A DNA stretch of 64,000 nt from Sinomonas sp. ASV486 (GCF_030908215.1 NZ_JAVFJK010000001.1:248001-312000); one strand, 5' to 3'. Numbered from the stretch's first letter, positions 43,827 through 53,142 are shown. Notes: generated by a model not told the origin, from the sequence alone. Numbers and translations are program-made.

Positions 43827-44827
43827 CGCGCCTCCTCCTGGTGACTCCCACATTCCACGGCTACCATCGGGGCATCGCCCGCGCGCTCGAGGAACGCGGA
43901 TACGAGGTGGTTACCCATTGCTACGACGCGTTCGCCACGCTGGGGGACAAGGTTCGCAACAAGGCACTCTTCGAGTTGCCAGCACGGATCGGCATCGACA
44001 GCCATCGTGCTGCGGCAGCGTGGGCTACCAAGCGCACCCTTGAGGTCCTCAGGGAGGTGAACCCCGACCGCATTGTCGTCATCAAGGGGGACACTCTGGG
44101 CCCCGACTTCTGGGATGAGGTGGACCGCCGTGAGCTGCCACGTATCCTCTGGCTCTACGACGACCTCCACCGGCACCGCTATACCCATGACTTCCTGCGC
44201 GAGATCGGGCCCGTGGTCTCCTACGCCCGCAGCGAGGCGGACAGTCTCGTTGAGAATGGCGTCAATGCGTGCTGGGTCCCCAACGGCTTCGACCCGGACC
44301 TCGCGTCTCCACCGAGCACGCGGACTGAGGAGATCGTCTTCGTCGGCTCGCGCTACCCCAACCGGGTCAGCCTCCTGGAACGCCTGCACGACGCCGGCCT
44401 GCCAGTTCGTGCCTACGGCCGGCAATGGTCGCACCATCCGCTCGACAGGCTCCGCACCTGGGAGATCGGCCGCCCCGGCCTGCGGTCGGAACGGGACATC
44501 CCTCTCGAGCGTGCCTACACCGTGCAGGCCGAGGCGGCGGCCGCCATTAACGTGCACGGCCTCCAGGCCGGTCTCGCGATGCGCACCTTCGAGGTCCCCG
44601 GGATGGGTGGCCTCCAGCTTATTGACCGGCCGGACGTGGCCGACTTCTACGAACCCGGTGTCGAGACCCTCGTGTTCGGCTCACCCGACGAGCTCGTGGA
44701 GCTCGGCCGGCGCGCACTCCGGGACCACGTCTGGGCGGAGAGGATCCGCGAGGCCGGACGACGCCGCACTCTCGCCGAGCACACATTCGCCCACCGGATC
44801 GAGCGGTTGGACACGCTGTGGGACTGA
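43823..44827 (+). CDS. CgeB-type glycosyltransferase
   Basis: 334 aa. The C-terminal part has EEIVFVGSRYPNRVSLLERL, INVHGLQAGLAMRTFEVPGMG and LVFGSPDELVELGRRALRD, as in CgeB/GT-B proteins with the PF13524 domain. ILWLYDDLHRHRY and YARSEADSLVENGVNACWVPNGF occupy the middle. Start by GTGA overlap. Specificity unknown. Confidence 0.8.
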   Translation: MTRLLLVTPTFHGYHRGIARALEERGYEVVTHCYDAFATLGDKVRNKALFELPARIGIDSHRAAAAWATKRTLEVLREVNPDRIVVIKGDTLGPDFWDEVDRRELPRILWLYDDLHRHRYTHDFLREIGPVVSYARSEADSLVENGVNACWVPNGFDPDLASPPSTRTEEIVFVGSRYPNRVSLLERLHDAGLPVRAYGRQWSHHPLDRLRTWEIGRPGLRSERDIPLERAYTVQAEAAAAINVHGLQAGLAMRTFEVPGMGGLQLIDRPDVADFYEPGVETLVFGSPDELVELGRRALRDHVWAERIREAGRRRTLAEHTFAHRIERLDTLWD

Positions 44828-44853
44828 GCGAGAGCCCGAAGGGAACCGGTCTG

Positions 44854-45888
44854 ATGTTCCCCGAGGACCTGATCGCCTGGCGCTGGTGGCAGCGCCGGCA
44901 GAACCCGCTCCGGCTCCTTCGCAGCGCCCTTCGGCCGGACACGCCAGCGCGCCCGTGGCTCGCCGTCCGGGGGACGTCGCCCCGCCTCCTGGTTGCACTC
45001 GACGCGACCACGCCCACTCAACTCGCCTCGCTTGTCCGGCCGCTCGAGTTGCTTGGCGAGAACGTGGCCGCGGCGGTACTCGCCCCGTCGCGGCTCAACG
45101 GCGTCCTGCCGGGCGAGTGGACCTGGACGGAGGTCGATGGAGCGGCGCACTACGGCGCGGCTCGCCCGGAGGTGCTTGACGAGGTCGCGTCGGTGCTCGC
45201 CGTGGGCCATTACCTGCCCGTCGGGGCCCAAGCCGAGCAGTGGGCGCACGAACTCTCCGCCCAGCTCTTCGTGGTCCAGCACGGCCTCCTGACGCCCCAC
45301 GCTCCGCCGCTCCCGCGAGGCGCCCACCTGTTCTCGTTCACCGACACCGACGCCGAGTTCGCCGCCTCTGGCCGCACCGATGTGGCGCACACGACGGTCG
45401 GCTCGCAGCTGCTCTGGGCCGCAGCACCGGGGGCCGGCACTGTGGTCTCGGACCGGCCGGTCTACCTCGGGCAGCTCCACGGCGCGGAGTTGCCGCGTGC
45501 CGGGAAGGCCCGGGCGGCCGGCGGATTCTGCCGCGAGACCGGGGCCGAGTATCGTCCGCATCCGGCGGAGACAGACCTCCTCTCCCGACTGCAGCATCGG
45601 CGCTGGGCCAGCCAGGGGATCGCGTTCGACCGCTCCGGCCTCCCCCTGGCCGGGCTCGGCCGGCCCGTCGTCTCCGCCTTCTCCACGGGCGTCCTCGAGG
45701 CCGCCGCGCGGGGCGTGCCCGCGTGGGTCCATTACCCGAGGCCACCAGTCTGGCTGTCCGAGTTCTGGGAGCGGTATGGGATGCTGCCCTGGGGAGGCGA
45801 CCCCACGCCGTCGCCCGTCAGACCGGCGCCTGAGCCAGCCCAAGCGATCGCCAGCCACCTCCTCGAGACCCTAGGGGCCCGCCCATGA
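44854..45888 (+). CDS. putative polysialyltransferase-like glycosyltransferase
   Basis: 344 aa, soluble. Residues 130-200 contain FVVQHGLLTPHAPPLPRGAH and LFSFTDTDAEFAASGRTDVAHTTVGS, an arrangement (HG...P...D...E, then a VGS-type loop) resembling GT-B capsule and polysialyl/sialyltransferase-like proteins. The C-terminus has RPHPAETDLLSRL and STGVLEAAARGVPAWVH, typical nucleotide-sugar-site elements. It lies directly before neuA, so a CMP-nonulosonate-using transferase is inferred. ATG at 44854 preferred over a GTG at 44818 overlapping the previous gene. Confidence 0.6.
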   Translation: MFPEDLIAWRWWQRRQNPLRLLRSALRPDTPARPWLAVRGTSPRLLVALDATTPTQLASLVRPLELLGENVAAAVLAPSRLNGVLPGEWTWTEVDGAAHYGAARPEVLDEVASVLAVGHYLPVGAQAEQWAHELSAQLFVVQHGLLTPHAPPLPRGAHLFSFTDTDAEFAASGRTDVAHTTVGSQLLWAAAPGAGTVVSDRPVYLGQLHGAELPRAGKARAAGGFCRETGAEYRPHPAETDLLSRLQHRRWASQGIAFDRSGLPLAGLGRPVVSAFSTGVLEAAARGVPAWVHYPRPPVWLSEFWERYGMLPWGGDPTPSPVRPAPEPAQAIASHLLETLGARP

Positions 45889-46607
45889 CCATCCTCTGCG
45901 TCATCCCCGTCCGCGGAGGGTCGAAGGGCGTGCCCCGCAAGAACATCCGGAACGTAGCAGGCAAACCGCTCGTCGTCTGGACGATCGAGCAGGCACTGGC
46001 CGCGAAGGCCGGTCTCGACGTGCTCGTCTCGACCGATGATCCCGAGATCGCTGACGTCGCCCTGGCGGCAGGCGCTGATGTCCCGTTCCTGCGTCCCGCC
46101 GAGCTCGCGCAGGACACGACGGCGACCGAGCCCGTGGTCCGCCACGCGATCGACTTCCGCTCCGGGCAGGGCCGACGCCCAGACGCCGTCATGCTCCTCC
46201 AGGCCACCTCGCCGCTGCGCTTCCACGGCACGCTGGACCGCGCCGTCGAGCAGTTCGAAACGACCGGCGTCGATTCCCTCGTGGGCGTGGTCCCGCAGAC
46301 CCCGTTCCTGTGGACCCTGCCGGCCGAGCCCGGGGGCCACCCGGCCGCCCAGTACACTGTTGAAAGCAGGCCGCGCCGTCAGGAGCTTGGCGAGCGGGAC
46401 TTCCGGTACCGCGAGACCGGGTCCCTCTACGTGACGCGGACCCGCATCTACGAACAGTTCGACAACCGCCTCGGCGGGCGGATCGGCCTGTTCGTGATGG
46501 ACGAGGGGGAAGGCGTCGACGTCGACACCGAACTGGACCTCTCGATCGCCGAACAGCAGCTAGGCCGGTTCCGTGCGGAGCTGGAGGGGGAGAACCGCGC
46601 CATATGA
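45885..46607 (+). CDS. neuA: acylneuraminate cytidylyltransferase (CMP-nonulosonate synthetase)
   Basis: 240 aa. Activates a nine-carbon sialic-acid-type sugar with CTP. N-terminal VIPVRGGSKGVPRKNIR is the nucleotide-binding signature; VSTDDPEIADVA, LLQATSPLR and RYRETGSLYVTRTRIYE follow. The C-terminal DEGEGVDVDTELDL holds the metal-binding acidic residues. ATGA overlap with the previous gene and ATGA-type overlap with neuB. Confidence 0.92.
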   Translation: MTILCVIPVRGGSKGVPRKNIRNVAGKPLVVWTIEQALAAKAGLDVLVSTDDPEIADVALAAGADVPFLRPAELAQDTTATEPVVRHAIDFRSGQGRRPDAVMLLQATSPLRFHGTLDRAVEQFETTGVDSLVGVVPQTPFLWTLPAEPGGHPAAQYTVESRPRRQELGERDFRYRETGSLYVTRTRIYEQFDNRLGGRIGLFVMDEGEGVDVDTELDLSIAEQQLGRFRAELEGENRAI

Positions 46608-48856
46608 TCATCGAGCGGAACATCACGCCGTACGTCGTCTTCTCCGAGGACCCGGTCCTCACCGCACTGCAGAAGATCACCGCAAACCAGGAGCGGATCG
46701 TCTTCTGCGTCGATGAGCACGGCATCCTCCAGGGATCCCTCTCGGACGGCGACTTCCGCCGCTGGATCGTTGAGCATCCCACCGCTGACCTCACCGCTTC
46801 CGCGCTCGCCGTCGCCAACCGATCCGTCCGCACCGCACCGCACACGACGCCTCCCGCCGAGCTCGGCGCGCACATGGGCCGCGGCGTCGCGCACCTGCCG
46901 CTCGTCGATCCGCGCGGCCACCTCAGGGCCATCGCGGTGGACCGCGCTGACGTGCTGCGCATCGGCCAGCACGAGATTGGGCCCGGGAACCCCGCGTTCC
47001 TCATCGCCGAGATCGGCAACAACCACAACGGCTCCGTGGACCTCGCCAAGCGCCTCGTCGACCTCGCGGCAAAGGCGGGCGCGGACGCCGTGAAGTTCCA
47101 GCTGCGGGACATGGACGCCCTCTACCGCCAGTCCGGCGGACTGAGCGCGGGGGAGGACCTCGGCGCCCAGTACACCCTCGACCTGCTGTCCCGGTTCTCT
47201 CTGCCCGCCGAGAAGCTCTTCGACGTCTTCGACCATGCGAGGGACCGGGGGATCGACGTCATGTGCACGCCGTGGGATTCCCCAAGCGTCCAGGCGCTCG
47301 CCGACTACGGCATCCCGGCACTCAAGATCGCCTCTGCGGACCTGACCAACCACGGACTCCTGCGCGACGCCGGATCCCGCGGCCTCCCGCTCGTCCTCTC
47401 CACTGGCATGTCACGCGAGGATGAGATCCGCGAAACCGCGGGGCTCATGCGCTCCCTCGGGGGAAGCTTCGCGATGCTGCACTGCCAGTCCACGTACCCG
47501 GCGCCGTTCAAGGACGTGAACCTCGCTTACATGGACCGCCTCGCGGAGATCGGCGGGTGCATCGTGGGCTACTCGGGGCACGAGCGCGGGTACCACGTTC
47601 CCGTCGCCGCGGTGGCGCGCGGGGCGAAGATCATCGAGAAGCACTTCACCGTGGACACGGCCATGGAGGGCAACGACCACAAGGTCTCGCTCCTCCCCGG
47701 GGAGTTCGCGGCCATGGTGGCCCGCATCCGGGAGGTCGAGGAGTCCATCGGCGAGGCCACCCCGCGCCAAGTCTCGACCGGCGAGATGATGAACCGCGTC
47801 AACCTCGCCAAGTCGCTCGTCGCGGCCCGACCTATCCCCGCGGGAACGCTCATCACCGAGGCGGACGTGGATGTGAAGAGCCCGGGCCGCGGTCTCCAGC
47901 CCAACGCGCTCCCGCGCCTGCTGGGGCGTACCCTGCGTCGCGCCCTCGGGGAGGGTGACTTCTTCTTCGAAGGCGACCTGGCCGACGTCGTGCCTACGGG
48001 GCGCGACTTCTCGTTCCGCCGCCCATGGGGCCTTCCCGTGCGCTACCACGACCACGCTGCGCTCATCGCGGACTGCACGCCGGACTTCCTCGAGTTCCAC
48101 TTCTCCTACAAGGACCTCGAGATCGATGTGGACTCCGTTTTCTCAGGGGGGGCAGGGCCGCTCGACATGGGCTTCACGACACACCTCCCGGACCTGTTCG
48201 CCGGGGACTTCCTCGTAGACCTCGCCTCGCCGGACGACCAGGTGTGGGAGCGGTCGATCGCCGAGGTCCAGCGCACGATCGACATCACCCGCTCGCTCAC
48301 GCGATGGTTCAAGCGCGAGGACGAGCCGATCATGGTGGTGACGATGGGCGGCTTCACGAAGGACCGCCACGTCGCACCCACAGAGCGGCCCGCCATGTAC
48401 GAGCGGATCGCTAAGGCGCTTGGCCGCCTCGACACGTCCGGCGTGCGGATCGCGGCCCAGACCCTGCCTCCGTACCCCTGGCTCATGGGCGGACAACAGT
48501 TCCACAACCTCTTCCTCGATCCCCACGACACGGCGGAGTTCGCCGCCTCGACCGGCACCAAGCTGTGCCTCGACGTCTCCCACAGCAAGCTCGCGGCCAA
48601 CCACCTCGGCATGCCGTTCTCCGAGGCCGTCGAGCTTCTGGCGCCGCATACGATCCACCTGCACCTCGTCGATGCCACGGGAGTTGACGGTGAGGGCGTC
48701 CAGGTTGCCGAGGGCGAGGTCGACTGGGCGGCGCTCTCCGATCAGCTCGACCGGCTCGCGCCCGGCGTGAGCTTCATCCCCGAGATCTGGCAGGGCCACG
48801 TCAACTCCGGCGAAGGCTTCTGGACTGCGCTCGACCGGCTCGAGGCGTGGTTCTGA
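46604..48856 (+). CDS. neuB: N-acetylneuraminate synthase family protein fused to CBS, SAF and TIM-barrel domains
   Basis: 750 aa, about twice normal NeuB length. Residues 1-120 form a CBS pair (TALQKITANQERIVFCVD, then GVAHLPLVDPRGHLRAIAV). Residues 128-375 form the NeuB barrel: FLIAEIGNNHNGSVDLAK, GADAVKFQLRDM, CTPWDSPSVQAL, LKIASADLTN, LSTGMSREDEI and EKHFTVDTAMEGNDHKVSL. Residues 395-465 form an SAF/antifreeze-like domain. Residues 470-750 resemble a xylose-isomerase-type TIM barrel (FLEFHFSYKDLEID, CLDVSHSKLAANHL, HLHLVDATGVDGEG). It condenses a hexosamine with PEP to a nonulosonate; the last domain may supply an earlier step, which is inference. Confidence 0.88.
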   Translation: MIIERNITPYVVFSEDPVLTALQKITANQERIVFCVDEHGILQGSLSDGDFRRWIVEHPTADLTASALAVANRSVRTAPHTTPPAELGAHMGRGVAHLPLVDPRGHLRAIAVDRADVLRIGQHEIGPGNPAFLIAEIGNNHNGSVDLAKRLVDLAAKAGADAVKFQLRDMDALYRQSGGLSAGEDLGAQYTLDLLSRFSLPAEKLFDVFDHARDRGIDVMCTPWDSPSVQALADYGIPALKIASADLTNHGLLRDAGSRGLPLVLSTGMSREDEIRETAGLMRSLGGSFAMLHCQSTYPAPFKDVNLAYMDRLAEIGGCIVGYSGHERGYHVPVAAVARGAKIIEKHFTVDTAMEGNDHKVSLLPGEFAAMVARIREVEESIGEATPRQVSTGEMMNRVNLAKSLVAARPIPAGTLITEADVDVKSPGRGLQPNALPRLLGRTLRRALGEGDFFFEGDLADVVPTGRDFSFRRPWGLPVRYHDHAALIADCTPDFLEFHFSYKDLEIDVDSVFSGGAGPLDMGFTTHLPDLFAGDFLVDLASPDDQVWERSIAEVQRTIDITRSLTRWFKREDEPIMVVTMGGFTKDRHVAPTERPAMYERIAKALGRLDTSGVRIAAQTLPPYPWLMGGQQFHNLFLDPHDTAEFAASTGTKLCLDVSHSKLAANHLGMPFSEAVELLAPHTIHLHLVDATGVDGEGVQVAEGEVDWAALSDQLDRLAPGVSFIPEIWQGHVNSGEGFWTALDRLEAWF

Positions 48857-50001
48857 TGGCTGGCGATTCGACGGTGCACGACGGCGCTGCCTCGCGTTCC
48901 GCGGCCCCGCTCGCCCCTCCCATCGCCCTCTGGGCCGTCCCCGTTCCCGAGCTCGGGGGCGTGGCGAGGCATGTGCTCGACACGGCGGCCGTGGGGCTGC
49001 CCGGCTGGCGGCTCGTGGTCCTGTGCCCGGAGGGCGCTCTGGCGGAGAAATTGAGGGAGGCTGGCGCCGCCGTCATCACGGGCCCGTTCGGGCCTGCCGC
49101 CGGGTTCGCCGCGTCGGTGCGCACGCTGCGCCGGAACATCCGTGCGCTACGGCCCGCAGTGGTCCACGCACATCTCGCGTACGCGGATGTCATCAGTGCC
49201 GTCGCGACGATCGGCACCGGCGCGAAGTACGTGACCACCGAGCACGGCATCGCCGGCGAGGATGCCGTGTACCACGGCTCCGCCTGGAAATCGCGGCTCA
49301 TGGCCGCCGTCCACTCACTGCGCCTGCGCCGGGCCTCCGGCGTCATCGCCGTGTCCGAGGCGACCAAGCGCGCGATGCTCGCCAAGTGGCGGCCGCGGCA
49401 GGCCGTCGTCGTGATTCCCAACGGTGTGGACGTCGAGGAGGTGCGGGCCCGACTGCGGGAAACCGCGCCGGCCGGTGCGGCTGCTGCGGGCTCCGCGTCG
49501 GTTGGGCACGGCCCGCGGGTCCTCTCGCTGTCGCGACTCTCCGGAGAGAAGCGGATCCCTGAGCTCCTGGCCGCATTCGCGGAGCTGCGACGCGCCCACC
49601 CCGACGCGACGCTGACGGTCGCGGGGGAGGGGCCCGATCGTGCGGACCTCGAAGCCCGCGCGCGCGAGCTCGGTCTTGAGAGCGTGGTCTCCTTCCCCGG
49701 ATTCGTGGACGCCGGCGCGGCAATGGGCGCCGCCGACGTCGTGGTGCAGCTCTCAGTGTGGGAGAACTGCTCGTACACCCTGCTCGATGCCGTGGCGGCG
49801 GGTCTGGGAGTCGTCGCGACGCCGGTGGGCGGCAATCCCGAAATCCTGCCCGAGAGGTGTCTCGTCGCTGCCGAACATTCCGCAGCGGTTGCCGCGGCAA
49901 TTGCCTTGCAGGCCGACGCGGACAAGCGTCCTGAGTCGGTGTGGGTCACTCGCGCCGAGATGGCCTGGCGTACAGTCGGCGTTTATGAGGAGGCGATGTG
50001 A
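48856..50001 (+). CDS. glycosyltransferase family 4
   Basis: 381 aa GT-B enzyme. LGGVARHVLDTAAVGLPGW and VHAHLAYADVISAVAT in the N-terminal domain; VIAVSEATKRAMLAKW, VLSLSRLSGEKRIPELLAAFAEL, LTVAGEGPDRADLEARA and NCSYTLLDAVAAGLGVVATPVGG in the C-terminal domain. The ATG at 48856 shares its A with the neuB stop (TGATG). Ala-rich. Confidence 0.87.
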   Translation: MAGDSTVHDGAASRSAAPLAPPIALWAVPVPELGGVARHVLDTAAVGLPGWRLVVLCPEGALAEKLREAGAAVITGPFGPAAGFAASVRTLRRNIRALRPAVVHAHLAYADVISAVATIGTGAKYVTTEHGIAGEDAVYHGSAWKSRLMAAVHSLRLRRASGVIAVSEATKRAMLAKWRPRQAVVVIPNGVDVEEVRARLRETAPAGAAAAGSASVGHGPRVLSLSRLSGEKRIPELLAAFAELRRAHPDATLTVAGEGPDRADLEARARELGLESVVSFPGFVDAGAAMGAADVVVQLSVWENCSYTLLDAVAAGLGVVATPVGGNPEILPERCLVAAEHSAAVAAAIALQADADKRPESVWVTRAEMAWRTVGVYEEAM

Positions 50002-51155
50002 TCGCCTCCTCGGGGCAGCGCAGCGGCTTTGGCCTCCACGACCTCTTGGTGGTTCTGGCGTCGGCGTGTCTGGTCCTGGACGGGATCCACTTCCCGGGCA
50101 CACCGTTCCCTGCCAGCACGGTCTCGGCAGCGTTCCTCGTCTTCCTCGCCTACTTCAAGGTTCCTAGAGGCGTGAAGCGGCCCCGATGGTTCGTCGTCTG
50201 GCTTATCGCCCTCGTCGCGTGGCTGGGACTCGCCTCGGCGATGAACTCGGGACTTGCCGCAGTGGACGTCAAGAGATTCCTCAACATCAGCCTGTGGGCC
50301 ATGGTTGCAGTGACAGTTTCCTCGGGCAGGCTGTCCTGGCGGCGGATCGGAGTGGGGCTCGCGCTCGGGGTCTCCTTCGCCGTTGCGTGGGGTGTCGCGA
50401 CGATCGGTTCCAGCAGTTACGCAGGCCGCTTGACTGGCGTGCTCGGCGATCCCAACTCTGCTGGCCTCATCGTCCTGACCTTCACCTGCCTGGCGATTCC
50501 CCAGCTCCAGAGCCGCCGTACCCAGGTTGTACTCGCGGCCGTGGCGCTGGTCGGTATCGTGGCGACTCTGTCCCGCACCACGTGGCTCGCCACGGCATGC
50601 GTGGTTGTGTGGATCCTCGCTGGGAAGCACATCAGCAGGTGGGTTGGTTTCGCGGCCGTGGGAGGGCTCGTCTGGTGGTCGACGAGTATCGGCGACGCCG
50701 TGCTCGCCACCTCCCAGTTCAGCGACCGTTCGGGCAGCGACGCTCTCCGAGGAAGGATCCTCGCCAGCGAGCAGATTCTAGTGGGCACGAACCCGCTGAT
50801 CGGGCACGGCCTCGGATCCGCCCATGTCCAGGTCGATGGGTTGACCTTCTTCTTCCACAGCTCCTACATGTCACTGCGGCAGGAAGGTGGGTGGATCGCC
50901 TTGATCATCTACCTGATCTTCATCATCGCGGTGTTCTTCGCGGTAACCTCGCTGCCCAAGCAAAGCCGGAGCGGGTGGGCCGAGGCCGCGCTGATCGGCG
51001 TGGCCATCTGTGCGGTCAACCTCGGAGAAGTCTTCCTCACGGTCCCCGCGGCGCTCGCACTGGGATTCGCCGCGACTCAGCTCGGGATGCGTCGGCTGGA
51101 GATGAGTCCCGCCCCCACACGTCGCGCGGGCCAAGGGAGGCTCAGGTCGGCATGA
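49998..51155 (+). CDS. O-antigen-ligase/Wzy-like polysaccharide polymerase
   Basis: 385 aa with about ten membrane helices. The Wzy_C-type segment includes GVLGDPNSAGLIVLTFTCLA and VALVGIVATLSRTTWLATA, and a periplasmic loop with NPLIGHGLGSAHVQVDGL...FFHSSYMSLRQEGG, a usual catalytic-loop pattern. It would polymerise lipid-linked repeat units outside the membrane. GTG start overlapping the previous stop. Its presence with an ABC exporter is unusual for a Wzy system. Confidence 0.85.
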   Translation: MIASSGQRSGFGLHDLLVVLASACLVLDGIHFPGTPFPASTVSAAFLVFLAYFKVPRGVKRPRWFVVWLIALVAWLGLASAMNSGLAAVDVKRFLNISLWAMVAVTVSSGRLSWRRIGVGLALGVSFAVAWGVATIGSSSYAGRLTGVLGDPNSAGLIVLTFTCLAIPQLQSRRTQVVLAAVALVGIVATLSRTTWLATACVVVWILAGKHISRWVGFAAVGGLVWWSTSIGDAVLATSQFSDRSGSDALRGRILASEQILVGTNPLIGHGLGSAHVQVDGLTFFFHSSYMSLRQEGGWIALIIYLIFIIAVFFAVTSLPKQSRSGWAEAALIGVAICAVNLGEVFLTVPAALALGFAATQLGMRRLEMSPAPTRRAGQGRLRSA

Positions 51156-52201
51156 CCAGCGTCCAGAAGATCTACATCGCCACGAATAACGGAGATATCG
51201 GCGGCGGCGAGGTCATGCTGCTCGGGCTCGCCGCGACGCTGGGCTCGCTGGGCTTCGCCGTGACCGTGGTCGGCCCGCGGTCGCCGATCGGTGTCCTGGA
51301 GGCTGCCCAGGAGCGTGGGTTCGCGGTGATCTCCCTCGACGCCAGCGAGCGGATTGCCTACATGCGCTCACTACGCGCGTGGCGCAAAGATCAGCCCGAT
51401 GGCGTGCTCTGGTGCAACGGGCTCGTTCCGGCCGCCGCCACGGCTGGACTGAGGAACCGCGTGGTCCACCTGCATCAGATGCCCTCGCTTCTCCAGAGGC
51501 CGATGGCTCTCGCCGCGCGCATCGGGGCTCTTGCAACGCTGGTGCCGTCCCGGACGATGGCACGGGGTGTGGCACGATCGACGGTTCTCCACAACTGGTC
51601 TCCGGCGCTCGAAAGGGTAGCGATTCCGCGCGGGAGCGGTCCCGTTCGCCTGGGATTCCTGGGACGACCGTCGGAGGCGAAGGGGATTCATATCCTCGCA
51701 GACGCGTTCGATGCGCTGCGGCGGCAGGAGCCGGACAAGTATCGCCTGCGCGTCGCCGGGGAACCCCGATTCGTGGACGCCCGGGAACGGGCATTCGTCG
51801 AATCCCGGATGCGCTCGCTCGGCACCTCCGCCGACCGTCTCGGTTGGATGCCTGCCGATGAATTCTTCGGCACGATCGATATCTTGATCGTCCCGTCCGT
51901 TGTCGAAGAGTCGTTCGGACTCGTTGCCACTGAGGCCATGTCTGCCCGCGTGCCCGTGATCGTCAGCGACGCCGGTGCGCTCCCCGAGGTGGTGGGTCCT
52001 GACCATCCGTGGATCGCCCGAGCAGGTGACGGCGAGGATCTTGTCCGCGCTGTGAAGGAGGCCGTCGCGGCGCTGCCAGCTGACGATGTTGTGGAGAGGG
52101 CCCACGAGCGCTGGAAGCGGCAGTTCTCGCCAGAGGCCGGCAGGGAGCGGCTTCGGGACCTCCTTGACCAACTCGGCCTCAGTCCCGAGGGACCCCAGTG
52201 A
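51152..52201 (+). CDS. glycosyltransferase family 4
   Basis: 349 aa. NNGDIGGGEVMLLGLAATLG, VRLGFLGRPSEAKGIHILAD, LIVPSVVEESFGLVATEAM and VPVIVSDAGALPEVVGPDH mark a GT-B transferase. ATG in an ATGA overlap with the polymerase gene. Sugar unknown. Confidence 0.85.
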   Translation: MTSVQKIYIATNNGDIGGGEVMLLGLAATLGSLGFAVTVVGPRSPIGVLEAAQERGFAVISLDASERIAYMRSLRAWRKDQPDGVLWCNGLVPAAATAGLRNRVVHLHQMPSLLQRPMALAARIGALATLVPSRTMARGVARSTVLHNWSPALERVAIPRGSGPVRLGFLGRPSEAKGIHILADAFDALRRQEPDKYRLRVAGEPRFVDARERAFVESRMRSLGTSADRLGWMPADEFFGTIDILIVPSVVEESFGLVATEAMSARVPVIVSDAGALPEVVGPDHPWIARAGDGEDLVRAVKEAVAALPADDVVERAHERWKRQFSPEAGRERLRDLLDQLGLSPEGPQ

Positions 52202-53142
52202 CGACGCCGGCCGCGACCATCGTTGTTCCCACGCGCGGCGGCTCTCGGCGCCTGCCGGTTCTCCTGCGTTCGCTGGAAGCCCAGGACACCGACGACTTCG
52301 AGGTGATTGTCGTGGTCGACGGCGACATCGACGGCACCGCCGACCTCGTGGCGGAATGGGCTCAGCGTCTCCCAGTCAGGTCGCTCGTGTTCCCCGAGAA
52401 CCGAGGCCGGGCCGCCGCGCTCAATGCCGGCGCAGACTCTGCCCGCGGTGACCTTCTCATCCGCTCGGACGACGACCTCGAACCCGGCCCCGGCTTGGTG
52501 AGCGGGCACTTGGCGAGACACCGCAACGCGACCGAGCCGATCGGCGTCGTCGGCCTGACCACCAATCAGTACCCGGATTCGCCGTTCGCGCGGGCCTATG
52601 GACGTGCCGCCGACCGGAGATTCCTTGACGATGCCCTAGGCCTCCCCGCAGACCGGACGTGGCGGCTCTGGGCCGCCAATGTCTCCGTGCAAGCCCAAGT
52701 GCATGCAAGGCTCGGAGGCTACGACGCGCGTTATCGCCGTTACGGCTGGGAGGACGTCGACTTCGGCTACCGCCTGCGCCAGGCGGGGATCCCTGTGCTC
52801 GTGGCGCCCGAGGTCATGGCGGTACACCACGGGGCGTCGACGACCACAGCAGTGCGCGCCCTCCGCGCACTGCACTCCGGCGCCGCAAGGGAGACGTTCG
52901 TCGAAATCCACGGCGACCTAGCGCTCCCGGACGCTCCTGGGGGGAGGGGGCTGTGGGACCGGCTTGTCGGAGCTGGGGCCGCTGTCGCCACCGAGCGCAC
53001 CTTGCGTGCCTACGGTCCGGCGGTCGACGCCGCGGCCCGCGTTCTACCGCCTCGGATCGCAGAGAAACTCGTGGCCCTCGGAGTCGAGTCGGCGGGTCTG
53101 GCGGGCGTCCGCTATCCCGACCGGGCTCGCTCGCGTTTTTGA
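52198..53142 (+). CDS. glycosyltransferase family 2
   Basis: 314 aa. ATIVVPTRGGSRRLPVLLRS, VIVVVDGDIDGTADLV, ENRGRAAALNAGADSARGDLL and IRSDDDLEPGPGL (DXD-like) with RYGWEDVDFGYRLRQAG. GTG start overlaps the previous stop. Last gene of the tightly coupled run; an 81-bp gap follows. Confidence 0.86.
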   Translation: MTTPAATIVVPTRGGSRRLPVLLRSLEAQDTDDFEVIVVVDGDIDGTADLVAEWAQRLPVRSLVFPENRGRAAALNAGADSARGDLLIRSDDDLEPGPGLVSGHLARHRNATEPIGVVGLTTNQYPDSPFARAYGRAADRRFLDDALGLPADRTWRLWAANVSVQAQVHARLGGYDARYRRYGWEDVDFGYRLRQAGIPVLVAPEVMAVHHGASTTTAVRALRALHSGAARETFVEIHGDLALPDAPGGRGLWDRLVGAGAAVATERTLRAYGPAVDAAARVLPPRIAEKLVALGVESAGLAGVRYPDRARSRF

